Assembly (NCBI GenBank): GCA_002319955.1
Contig: DCJS01000007.1
Location: forward strand, 22,278 to 83,110
Length of the DNA stretch: 60,833 nucleotides
Origin: Flavobacteriales bacterium UBA1694
GTDB taxonomy: Bacteria; Bacteroidota; Bacteroidia; Flavobacteriales; Weeksellaceae
Reading direction: 5' to 3'
Part shown: positions 1-7,701 of the stretch, one piece after another
How positions within the stretch are numbered: position 1 is the first letter of the stretch
Layout of the letters: the number at the start of each line of letters is the position of its first letter
Notes under the pieces: model-generated
Database searches by the model: none
What the model saw: only the letters and a program-made list of their open reading frames with translations
What the model was told of the DNA's origin: nothing
Made by a program: the position numbers and the translations under genes

Positions 1-2417
1 ATCATTTCCTTGGCCTGCTTTCTAGAAAGTCCGGTCTGCTCAGCAAGCCCAAAGGCACCCTGCCCATAAATGATTCCAAAATTTACCGTTTTCGCCTGCC
101 CTCTTTGAATCTTTGTAACCTCCTCTAGGGTTAGATCAAAGAGCTTGGCTGCCGTCGAGGCGTGAATATCCTCACCTTCTTGAAACGCCTTAAGCATATT
201 CGTTTCATCCGAAATTTCAGCAATAAGTCGAAGTTCAATTTGCGAGTAGTCGGCCGCTAAGATTTTAGAGCCCGGTTTAGCGACGAAGGCGCCCCGAATC
301 TGCTGGCCTCGAAGGGTTCGAATTGGAATATTTTGAAGGTTTGGATTCAGTGAGGCAAGTCTTCCAGTGGCCGCTGTGGTTTGTGAAAAACGGGTATGCA
401 CACGCTGATCCAGTGGATCAATCTGCGTTGGGAGTGCATCGACGTATGTAGATTTAAGTTTTTGAAGCGTGCGGTATTCCAAAATTGGGGCAATGATCTC
501 ATGCTTTCCAACAAGTTTCTGAAGCACTTCTTCCGACGTGGCGTATTGCCCGGTCTTTGTTTTCTTTGCCTTGGAATCGAGCTTCAATTGATCAAAAAGC
601 ACCTCCCCTAATTGACGAGGAGAATTTAAATTAAATTCTTGATCCACCAGAGCGAATATCTGGCTCTCGAGCCCACGAAGGTCAGATTCAAGATCCGCAC
701 TTTCTTTTTCAAGCCACGCTTTATCCAGAAGAATGCCCTGCAGTTCCATACGTGCAAGCACTTTTAAAAGAGGCATCTCGATGGTCTCAAACACGGTGTG
801 GAGTCCTTCCGCTACAAGCTGGGGCGAAAAGAGTTCATATAACTGATACGTTAGATCGGCTTCTTCGCAGGCGAAGCTCGTTTGCACCCCTAAGTCTAAA
901 TCACTAAAGGTTTGCTGGTTTTTTCCTTTTTTACCAATTAGACGCTCAAGAGGCACCAACTCGTAATTAAGGTACACTTCTGAGAGGTAGTCCATTCCAT
1001 GCCTTCCGTCTGGATTAAGTAAGTAATGGGCAATCATCGTGTCAAATAAAGGCCCTTCAAGCTCAAGGCCATAGCGGCTTAAAATTTTATAATCAAACTT
1101 CAAATCATGGGAAACCTTGGTTAGGGTTTCACTCTGAAAAACAGGCTTCAGGAGTTCAAGAGTTTCTTTGGCCTCTTGTGGATTTGAAGAAATTGGAATA
1201 TAGTAGGCAAGTCCTTTTCGGTAACTAAAGCTTAGACCGAGGAGTTCAGAGTTCAGCTCATCCTTTGAGGTGGTTTGCGTTTCAAATCCAACGGCCTTTT
1301 GAGAAAGAAGGTTGTTTACCAAGACGCGCTGCAACTTTGGCGTAACTAGCGTCTGATAGAGATTGTCGCTTTTCTCAAGCGTTTGTTTTGTGGAAGTGGC
1401 CCGCTCCAATTCTTCAAAATTGGCGAACAAATCAAGTTGGAACCCGTGGGGCGAATTAAGGGGATCTGGCGTTTTTGTACCCTTTACTGAGGCCACCCCA
1501 TTCTGGGGCGCCTGGGCTGAATTTTCAGGGGCAAACGTTCTATACAGGGTTTCGTAGAGTCGGCGAAATTCAATTTCATCAAAGACCTCGCGAACCTTTT
1601 CAAAATCGGGCGCTTCAAGGTCGTATTTCTCCTGCTCAAAGTCAATTGGAACGTCGCAAATAATGGTAGCCAGCCGTTTTGAAAGGCGGCCTCGCTCGGC
1701 AGAGTTCTCTACTTTTTCTTTCAATTTACCCGTGAGTTCATGGGTGTTTTCAAGGAGATTTTCAAGACTTCCGTACGATTGAAGAAATTTCATAGCCGTC
1801 TTCTCCCCTACACCTTCTAGACCAGGAATATTATCCACGGCATCGCCCATCATGGCAAGGAAATCGATAACTTGTTTCGGATCTTGAATGCCGTATTTCG
1901 CATTCACCTCATCAACACCTATAATTTCAAAATCCCCGCCTTTCGAGCCGGGTTTATAAATCTTTATATTCGGGGTCACCAGCTGCGCAAAGTCCTTGTC
2001 CGGGGTTACCATATAGGTGGTATACCCTTGTTTTTCGGCTTTGCATGCAATGGTACCAATCACGTCATCCGCCTCATAGCCCTCCACGCCTAAAATCGGA
2101 ACGTGCATGGCCTCTAAGATCCTATGGATGTACGGCACGGCTATTCGAATAGCCTCGGGCGTTTCACTGCGGTTCGCCTTATACTCGGCATACTCCTGGG
2201 TTCGAACACTGGCTTTTCCCACATCAAAAACCACCGCCAAATGCGAGGGGTTTTGCTTACGAATCAGTTCGATTAGGGAGTTTGTGAAACCAAAAATCGC
2301 GGAGGTATCAAGTCCGGCACTAGTGACTCTAGGACTTCGAATTAGCGCATAATAGCCACGAAAAATCATGGCAAAAGCGTCAACTAAATAAAGACGTTTA
2401 TCGTGGGGTTGTGACAT
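1..2417 (-). CDS. polA: DNA polymerase I, 3' end cut by window edge
   Basis: DNA polymerase I, used in Okazaki-fragment processing and repair; 805 residues are visible and the C-terminus (motif C and the end of the fingers/palm) lies outside the window. The N-terminal 5' nuclease domain begins DAFAMIFRGYYAL. The polymerase domain shows motif A (DYSQIELR) and motif B (RGQAKTVNFGIIYG). The central 3'-5' exonuclease domain looks degraded: motif I reads FETQT where active enzymes have FDTET, motif II has HDLKFD instead of NLKYD, and motif III has FACEEAD instead of YxxxD, so proofreading is doubtful. The start ATG at 2415-2417 lies 6 nt after a TATCTTTG box. It is divergent from the HipA-like gene. 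Confidence 0.96.
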   Translation of the reverse strand, partial: MSQPHDKRLYLVDAFAMIFRGYYALIRSPRVTSAGLDTSAIFGFTNSLIELIRKQNPSHLAVVFDVGKASVRTQEYAEYKANRSETPEAIRIAVPYIHRILEAMHVPILGVEGYEADDVIGTIACKAEKQGYTTYMVTPDKDFAQLVTPNIKIYKPGSKGGDFEIIGVDEVNAKYGIQDPKQVIDFLAMMGDAVDNIPGLEGVGEKTAMKFLQSYGSLENLLENTHELTGKLKEKVENSAERGRLSKRLATIICDVPIDFEQEKYDLEAPDFEKVREVFDEIEFRRLYETLYRTFAPENSAQAPQNGVASVKGTKTPDPLNSPHGFQLDLFANFEELERATSTKQTLEKSDNLYQTLVTPKLQRVLVNNLLSQKAVGFETQTTSKDELNSELLGLSFSYRKGLAYYIPISSNPQEAKETLELLKPVFQSETLTKVSHDLKFDYKILSRYGLELEGPLFDTMIAHYLLNPDGRHGMDYLSEVYLNYELVPLERLIGKKGKNQQTFSDLDLGVQTSFACEEADLTYQLYELFSPQLVAEGLHTVFETIEMPLLKVLARMELQGILLDKAWLEKESADLESDLRGLESQIFALVDQEFNLNSPRQLGEVLFDQLKLDSKAKKTKTGQYATSEEVLQKLVGKHEIIAPILEYRTLQKLKSTYVDALPTQIDPLDQRVHTRFSQTTAATGRLASLNPNLQNIPIRTLRGQQIRGAFVAKPGSKILAADYSQIELRLIAEISDETNMLKAFQEGEDIHASTAAKLFDLTLEEVTKIQRGQAKTVNFGIIYGQGAFGLAEQTGLSRKQAKEM

Positions 2418-2422
2418 AGAGG

Positions 2423-2430
2423 CAAAGATA
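2423..2430 (-). promoter_or_regulatory. -7 box of polA
   Basis: Minus-strand TATCTTTG, a perfect TAnnTTTG. The last G is 6 nt upstream of the polA ATG, which predicts a nearly leaderless mRNA. No clear TTTG -33 element is found at the usual spacing. Confidence 0.55.
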
Positions 2431-2508
2431 AACAAATCTGCCTGATGCCTTTCATGGCATGGGGAATTTTCCAGCTCTAAAAAAAGGCTTAAATTCAAAC
2501 ATTAGTCC

Positions 2509-2516
2509 TAAATTTG
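2509..2516 (+). promoter_or_regulatory. -7 box of the HipA-like gene
   Basis: TAAATTTG, a perfect TAnnTTTG, ending 5 nt upstream of the first base of the ATG at 2521. Spacing predicts a transcription start at or next to the start codon. No good -33 TTTG is visible. Confidence 0.5.
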
Positions 2517-2520
2517 CCCA

Positions 2521-3300
2521 ATGCTCGATTTATCCCTTCGCTCTGTCACTGTGACGCGCTACATTCTTCCTCTACGTGAGGGCGGCAGCCTTCCTGCGCT
2601 TGCGGAAGGTGACGATGATTTTAAATACGTTGTGAAATTCAAAGGCTCAGGTCATGGGGTTAAGATGCTGATATCGGAACTCATCGGGGGAACGATTGCT
2701 AAGCTCCTAGGCCTAAACATGCCAGAACTTGTATTCGTGCATTTGGGTGAAGAGTTTGGTCAGACCGAAGGCGATGAAGAAATCCAAGATCTTTTGAAGT
2801 TTTCAAAAGGCTTAAATCTTGGCCTTCATTACTTATCCGGGGCTTTAAGCTACGAGCCCAGTATGAAGGTCGATTATTTACTCGCCTCAAAAATCGTGTG
2901 GTTGGACTGCTTTATCACCAACATAGACCGCACCTATAAAAACACAAACCTTTTACTATGGCACCGTGAACTCTGGGTGATTGACAACGGCGCATCGCTT
3001 TATTTTCACCATTCGTGGCGAAATTTTGAGACCGCTGCAAAATCACCATTTCCCTATGTGAAGGATCACGTGCTTTTACCCAAAGCGCACCGTTTAGATC
3101 ATGCTGATGCCTTTGCAAAATCCATTTTAAACGACCAAACTCTTTGGGATGTGGTTAATTTAATCCCTTTGGAATGGCTCCAGTGGGAAGACACGGATGA
3201 AAGCCCGGAGGAAATTCGCGCCGTGTACCATACCTTTTTAAAAACCAGACTTGAGAATTCAACGTTATTTTTAGACCATGCCAAAAATGCAAGAAAATAA
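2521..3300 (+). CDS. HipA-like kinase domain protein (HipA_2 type)
   Basis: A 259-residue stand-alone HipA-like kinase, shorter than HipA toxins (about 440 residues) and without the HipA N-terminal domain. The ATP-binding side has VVKFKG (K39). The catalytic loop reads FITNIDRTYKN, with D136, R137 and N141, and the metal-binding motif is IDNG (D155), so the kinase appears catalytically intact. The substrate is unknown. The 3' end overlaps the DUF3037 gene by 23 bases, so the two are probably translationally coupled. There is no HipB-like antitoxin gene beside it. Calling it a toxin or a defence kinase would be inference. Confidence 0.8.
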   Translation: MLDLSLRSVTVTRYILPLREGGSLPALAEGDDDFKYVVKFKGSGHGVKMLISELIGGTIAKLLGLNMPELVFVHLGEEFGQTEGDEEIQDLLKFSKGLNLGLHYLSGALSYEPSMKVDYLLASKIVWLDCFITNIDRTYKNTNLLLWHRELWVIDNGASLYFHHSWRNFETAAKSPFPYVKDHVLLPKAHRLDHADAFAKSILNDQTLWDVVNLIPLEWLQWEDTDESPEEIRAVYHTFLKTRLENSTLFLDHAKNARK

Positions 3301-3670
3301 ATTGTACGAGTACGCGGTTATCCGACTCGTACCCAAAGTTGAACGCGAAGAATTTTTCAACGTGGGGTTAATCTTGTTTTCGAAAAAAGAAAAATTTATT
3401 GCCTCACGCATCCTTTTGTGCGAAAAAAAATTCGCTCTCATGAAGAGCGAGCTGGATTATACAGAGGTTCTTGAAAGCCTTGAGAATTTTCAGCGCATTG
3501 CTGAAGGCAACCCTGAGGCAGGGCCAATGGCAGGGTTTGATCTGCCAGAGCGTTTTCGCTGGCTTACCGCCCTACGCAGTAGCGTCATTCAAACCTCTAG
3601 ACCCCATCCGGGTAAAGCCACTGATCTAAGGGCGACGTTTGATCGACTCTTTGAAGAACTCGTTCGTTAG
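3278..3670 (+). CDS. DUF3037 domain protein
   Basis: A 130-residue soluble protein matching DUF3037 by its N-terminal pattern (YEYAVIRLVPKVEREEFFNVGLILFS) in pieces: a conserved YxYxxIRxVP core followed by an EEFxNVGxxLF segment. No signal peptide or membrane segment is present. Function is unknown. It starts inside the end of the HipA-like kinase gene (23-base overlap), which suggests co-translation and a joint function, perhaps substrate, adaptor or regulator of the kinase. The stop codon is 5 bases from the convergent pcrA stop, leaving no room for a separate terminator. Confidence 0.8.
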   Translation: MPKMQENKLYEYAVIRLVPKVEREEFFNVGLILFSKKEKFIASRILLCEKKFALMKSELDYTEVLESLENFQRIAEGNPEAGPMAGFDLPERFRWLTALRSSVIQTSRPHPGKATDLRATFDRLFEELVR

Positions 3671-3674
3671 GACC

Positions 3675-6011
3675 CTAGAGCTTAATTAATTTCGCAAATT
3701 TCAAAATCAAATTCTTTTCCCCTTCGTTTTGAAACTTAACCTTCGCTTTTATATTGCTTGGGTCGCTGCCATCCAGAAACAGGACTTCTCCAAGACCGAA
3801 GCGTTCGTGACGAACCCGATCCCCCACTTCAATATCCTGAGAGCTTTGCCCGCTAGGATTGGTGATTTTCGCCGTGGCTATCGGTTTTAAATTCTTCGAT
3901 AATTTTGAGTCTTCCAAGTCTTTGGTTCGCGAAAGAGCTTTTTTCGGTTCTAATTTTCTAAACCGTTTTGATTCCCCTTCTTGGTCATCAAATAGGGAAC
4001 TTTGAAGTCCCGTATGGTTAACAAAACGGCTCTCTATGGCGGGGTTAATAAATTCAATATAATTTGCATTGACTTCACTTAAAAACCGTGAGGGCTCAGC
4101 ATCTGTGATTTTCCCCCATTGAAATCTAGAGACGGCGTAAGTCAAATAAACTCGTTTTTCTGCACGAGTTAAGGCCACATAAAAGAGCCGGCGCTCCTCT
4201 TCGAGTTCTTCGCGGGTCGAGGAACTCATAAAACTTGGGAAAAGATTCTCCTCAAGACCGACGAGATGAACGATTGGATATTCCAGTCCTTTTGAGAGGT
4301 GAATGGTCATTAGAGAGACTTTGTTTGGATCGTCCTCTTTGTCTTTATCGGCATCGGTAGAGAGTGCAATAGAACCTAAGAAATTACTCAAACTTGGGTC
4401 TCCATCTTCCACCTGCTCCTGCTCATCTATAAAGCCACGCATGGAGTTTAAAAGTTCTTGCACGTTCTCAACCCGAGAGATTCCTTCAGGCGTTTGATCG
4501 TCTTTTAAGAACTTGATTAGCCCGCTTTTCTTGGCCACCTCTAGGGCCACCTGATACACATCCTGGGTTTTTAATAGCACTCTAAAAGCTTGAATCATGG
4601 ACCAAAAATCGGAGAGCTTTCTTAAGACGCCATTATTGAGCCCTAAGCTTGGGGCGAAAGAAGGTAAGTCTTCCAAAACAGCTGAAAGACTCAGGTTTTT
4701 TGAATCAGCAAAAACTAGCAATTTATTTTGAGTGGTGTCTCCAATGCCGCGGATAGGGTAATTCACAATGCGGCTAAAGGCCTCATTGTCGTTTTCATTA
4801 ACCAAAAGACGTAAATAGGCTAAAAGGTCTTTAACTTCACGTCTTTGGTAGAAAGAAAGCCCCCCGTAAACGCGGTAAGGAATGTTCTTTTTTCTCAGCG
4901 CATCCTCAAAGGCTCTCGTTTGGGAATTGGTTCGGTAGAGAATCACAAAGTCACTAAAATTCTTTTGCTCCGAATTGTGCAATTGCCAAATATTCCCCGC
5001 CACGAATCCGGCTTCATCCGCATCCGAAAGGGCACGATACACCTTAAGCTTTTCACCAACTTCGTTGTCACTAAACACGTGCTTTTTGAACTGCTGTGTG
5101 TTTTTAGCAATCACGTCATTCGCGGCATCGACGATGTTTTGGGTCGAGCGGTAATTCTGCTCCAAAGCCACAGTCACGGCGTCCGGGTAATCTTTCTTAA
5201 AATTTAAGATATTATAAATATTGGCTCCTCGAAAGGAGTAGATGCTTTGGGCGTCATCTCCCACCACACAGATGTTTTCAAATTTAGAGGCAAGGGCCTT
5301 TACAATAAGGTACTGCGAGTGGTTCGTATCTTGGTACTCATCCACTAAAATATAGCGAAAGCGGTCTTGGTACTTGGCCAGCACCTCAGGGAAACGCGTC
5401 AAAAGCTCATTGGTCCTCAAGAGTAAATCATCAAAATCCATGGCCCCATTGCGAAAGCAAGATTCCACATAGCGTTTATATATCGCTCCCATTGACTTCA
5501 TATTCGCCTTCTCGTCGGCCTCAATAAGCTCTGGATTATTATAGTACGCTTTAACTGTAATTAGGTTGTTTTTGTAGGCGGAGATTCTGGACATGACCTT
5601 TTTAGGTTTGTACAGATCCTGGTCGATGGATAACTCCTTTAAAACCTTTCTAAGGACATTAAGGGAATCCTGAGAATCGTAAATTGTAAAATTTGAAGGA
5701 AAGCCTAGCACATGCCCTTCACTTCGTAAAATCCTGGCAAAGACCGAGTGAAAGGTTCCCATCCATAGGGATTTCGCATCGCTCTGTCCAACAACCTTTG
5801 CAATTCGGTCTTTCATTTCTCGAGCCGCCTTATTGGTAAAGGTTAAGGCTAAAATATTAAAAGGACTTACCCCCAGGGTAATTAAATGCGCAATTCTCAT
5901 GGTGAGCACGCGGGTTTTGCCCGAACCAGCGCCTGCCAAAACCATTAGCGGGCCTTTCGTTGTGGTAACTGCTTCGTGTTGGGCCTCGTTTAACCCTTTG
6001 AGATAATCCAT
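3675..6011 (-). CDS. pcrA: UvrD/PcrA-family ATP-dependent DNA helicase
   Basis: Superfamily 1A 3'-5' helicase of 778 residues, acting in nucleotide-excision repair and in clearing recombinase or stalled replication forks. Motifs: Q-motif LNEAQHEAV, Walker A AGAGSGKT, Walker B DEYQDTN, motif III GDDAQSIYSFRGA, motif IV LEQNYRST, motif V TIHLSKGLE and motif VI VALTRAE. The C-terminus carries the PcrA-type Tudor-like fold (VGDRVRHERFGLGEV). The open frame runs to 6107, but I chose the ATG at 6011 (MDYLKGLN) because the family normally starts there and because a perfect promoter lies at 6039-6069, downstream of the longer start. Confidence 0.95.
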   Translation of the reverse strand: MDYLKGLNEAQHEAVTTTKGPLMVLAGAGSGKTRVLTMRIAHLITLGVSPFNILALTFTNKAAREMKDRIAKVVGQSDAKSLWMGTFHSVFARILRSEGHVLGFPSNFTIYDSQDSLNVLRKVLKELSIDQDLYKPKKVMSRISAYKNNLITVKAYYNNPELIEADEKANMKSMGAIYKRYVESCFRNGAMDFDDLLLRTNELLTRFPEVLAKYQDRFRYILVDEYQDTNHSQYLIVKALASKFENICVVGDDAQSIYSFRGANIYNILNFKKDYPDAVTVALEQNYRSTQNIVDAANDVIAKNTQQFKKHVFSDNEVGEKLKVYRALSDADEAGFVAGNIWQLHNSEQKNFSDFVILYRTNSQTRAFEDALRKKNIPYRVYGGLSFYQRREVKDLLAYLRLLVNENDNEAFSRIVNYPIRGIGDTTQNKLLVFADSKNLSLSAVLEDLPSFAPSLGLNNGVLRKLSDFWSMIQAFRVLLKTQDVYQVALEVAKKSGLIKFLKDDQTPEGISRVENVQELLNSMRGFIDEQEQVEDGDPSLSNFLGSIALSTDADKDKEDDPNKVSLMTIHLSKGLEYPIVHLVGLEENLFPSFMSSSTREELEEERRLFYVALTRAEKRVYLTYAVSRFQWGKITDAEPSRFLSEVNANYIEFINPAIESRFVNHTGLQSSLFDDQEGESKRFRKLEPKKALSRTKDLEDSKLSKNLKPIATAKITNPSGQSSQDIEVGDRVRHERFGLGEVLFLDGSDPSNIKAKVKFQNEGEKNLILKFAKLIKL

Positions 6012-6038
6012 GGTGGTACTTGAAAGTATTAGAGTGGA

Positions 6039-6069
6039 CAAAGTTAATGAAATATCCACCCGTCTCAAA
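6039..6069 (-). promoter_or_regulatory. Promoter of pcrA
   Basis: Minus strand: TTTG (6069-6066), 19 bp spacer, TAACTTTG (6046-6039). Both elements and the spacer match the Bacteroidota housekeeping promoter exactly. The predicted start gives a leader of roughly 20-25 nt before the ATG at 6011. Confidence 0.75.
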
Positions 6070-6344
6070 GCCTTGAGGCCGTTCAAGAAAATAAAAGTGT
6101 CCCGCACACCCTCCTTAGGCTTGTAGCCTCAAAAAAGCCAATCGCCTTTCAGGGGGCCAACGGCTACTAGTCACCTTTTAAATTTGGCCTAGGGTGTTAA
6201 AAGCCCCATCTTCAGGCTTCGATTAATGCAACGTAATTTGAGTGACATTCTATTCCATGGCTCAAGAAAATTCTTAACTTTATCCGCATTCGAACTGTAA
6301 CAATCATTCGAATCGCACCACTAATAATACATAAATTCCATACT
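6070..6344. other. Noncoding gap between divergent pcrA and M16 gene
   Basis: No credible gene. An inverted repeat GTAGCC (6123-6128) / GGCTAC (6162-6167) encloses smaller GCC/GGC pairings; its role is unclear. TAACTTTA at 6275-6282 is a near-match to a -7 box for the downstream peptidase gene. Confidence 0.4.
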
Positions 6345-7682
6345 ATGAACAAAAAACTTCTTTCTGCTGCGGCTTTTGTCCTTTTGGGGGCTTTAGTAAG
6401 TGCACAGCAAATTAAATTTGAAGAATACGATTTGGACAATGGTCTGCACGTGATTCTCCACCAAGACAACACCGCGCCCGTAATCACTACGGCGGTGATG
6501 TACCATGTCGGATCCAAAGACGAACAAGTTGGCAAAACTGGATTCGCTCACTTTTTCGAACACCTTCTTTTCGAAGGAACTCACAACATTGAGCGTGGGG
6601 AATGGTTTAAAATCGTTTCTTCTCACGGGGGATCAAACAATGCGAACACCACCACTGACCGTACATACTACTACGAAACCTTCCCTTCCAACAATCTTGA
6701 ACTAGGTCTTTGGATGGAATCAGATCGTCTTTTACAGCCTATCATTAACCAAGTTGGTGTAGACACACAAAAAGAAGTGGTTCAAGAAGAAAAAAGACAG
6801 CGCCTAGACAACCAGCCCTACGGCCGTTTCAGCTACGGGGAGGCTCTTTCGCCACACATTTTCGACAAGCACCCGTATAAATGGAGCGTGATTGGGTCTT
6901 TCGAGGATTTAAGCAGCGCGAAATTAGCCGATTTCCAGCATTTTAGTAAAACGTATTATATTCCAAATAATGCCGTTTTAGTTGTTGCAGGCGATTTCAA
7001 AACACCTGAGGCAAAAAAAATGATTCAAAATTATTTTGGTTCTATTCCAAAAGGTGCTGAGGTTGTGAAAAACTTCCCAAAAGAAACGCCCATTACCACC
7101 GAGCGTCGTGTAACGGAATACGATAGCAACATCCAAATTCCTCTTTTAGCCATCAATTATAGAACACCCGACAACAAATCAAAAGATGCCATTGCATTAA
7201 GCATGCTATCCACCTACCTTTCAGGAGGAAAAAGCTCTGTTCTTTATAAAAAATATGTAGACCAGAAGAAAGAAGCTTTGCAGATTTTTGCCTTTAACCG
7301 TCAAATGGAAGATTATGGAATCTATACCATCGGGGTGCTTCCTCAAGGCCAGATCCCACTAGAAAAATTAGAAGCTGACATTCAACAAGATATTGAAAAA
7401 GTTCAAACAGACCTTATTTCAGAATCGGATTACCAAAAATTACTCAACACCGTTGAGAATAGTTTTGTTGCCCAGCGCTCCGGTGTCGAAAACATTGCGC
7501 ACCAATTAGCAGACGCATACATGCTTCAAGGCGATACCGATAAAATCAATACAGAACTTAAATCCTACCAAGCCATCACTAGAGAGGATATAAGAAACGT
7601 GGCCAAAAAATACCTTGGTAAAAATCAGCGCGTCATCGTGAGTTACTTACCCGAATCCACGAAAGACAAAAAAACCAACTAA
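6345..7682 (+). CDS. Secreted M16 (pitrilysin-type) zinc peptidase, catalytic partner
   Basis: A 445-residue M16 metallopeptidase. An N-terminal signal peptide ends near LVSAQQ (residue 20), so the protein is exported. The inverted zinc motif HxxEH is present as HFFEH (H69, E72, H73), with the third ligand in VVQEEKR (E148/E149, the usual distance of about 76 residues). It is followed after 19 bases by a second M16 gene that lacks the zinc motif, the classical active/inactive pair that together forms the two-bowl peptidase chamber. The role is probably periplasmic peptide or processing proteolysis; the substrate is not predictable. Confidence 0.93.
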   Translation: MNKKLLSAAAFVLLGALVSAQQIKFEEYDLDNGLHVILHQDNTAPVITTAVMYHVGSKDEQVGKTGFAHFFEHLLFEGTHNIERGEWFKIVSSHGGSNNANTTTDRTYYYETFPSNNLELGLWMESDRLLQPIINQVGVDTQKEVVQEEKRQRLDNQPYGRFSYGEALSPHIFDKHPYKWSVIGSFEDLSSAKLADFQHFSKTYYIPNNAVLVVAGDFKTPEAKKMIQNYFGSIPKGAEVVKNFPKETPITTERRVTEYDSNIQIPLLAINYRTPDNKSKDAIALSMLSTYLSGGKSSVLYKKYVDQKKEALQIFAFNRQMEDYGIYTIGVLPQGQIPLEKLEADIQQDIEKVQTDLISESDYQKLLNTVENSFVAQRSGVENIAHQLADAYMLQGDTDKINTELKSYQAITREDIRNVAKKYLGKNQRVIVSYLPESTKDKKTN

Positions 7683-7701
7683 TTTTTAACAGAGAACATT
7701 T

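Noticed and set aside
4845..5207. 120-residue plus-strand frame inside pcrA
   Set aside because: Fully antisense to conserved helicase motifs; compositionally a shadow.
6212..6535. 107-residue minus-strand frame upstream of and opposite the first M16 gene
   Set aside because: Overlaps the conserved signal peptide and start of the M16 peptidase; no promoter or conserved motif.
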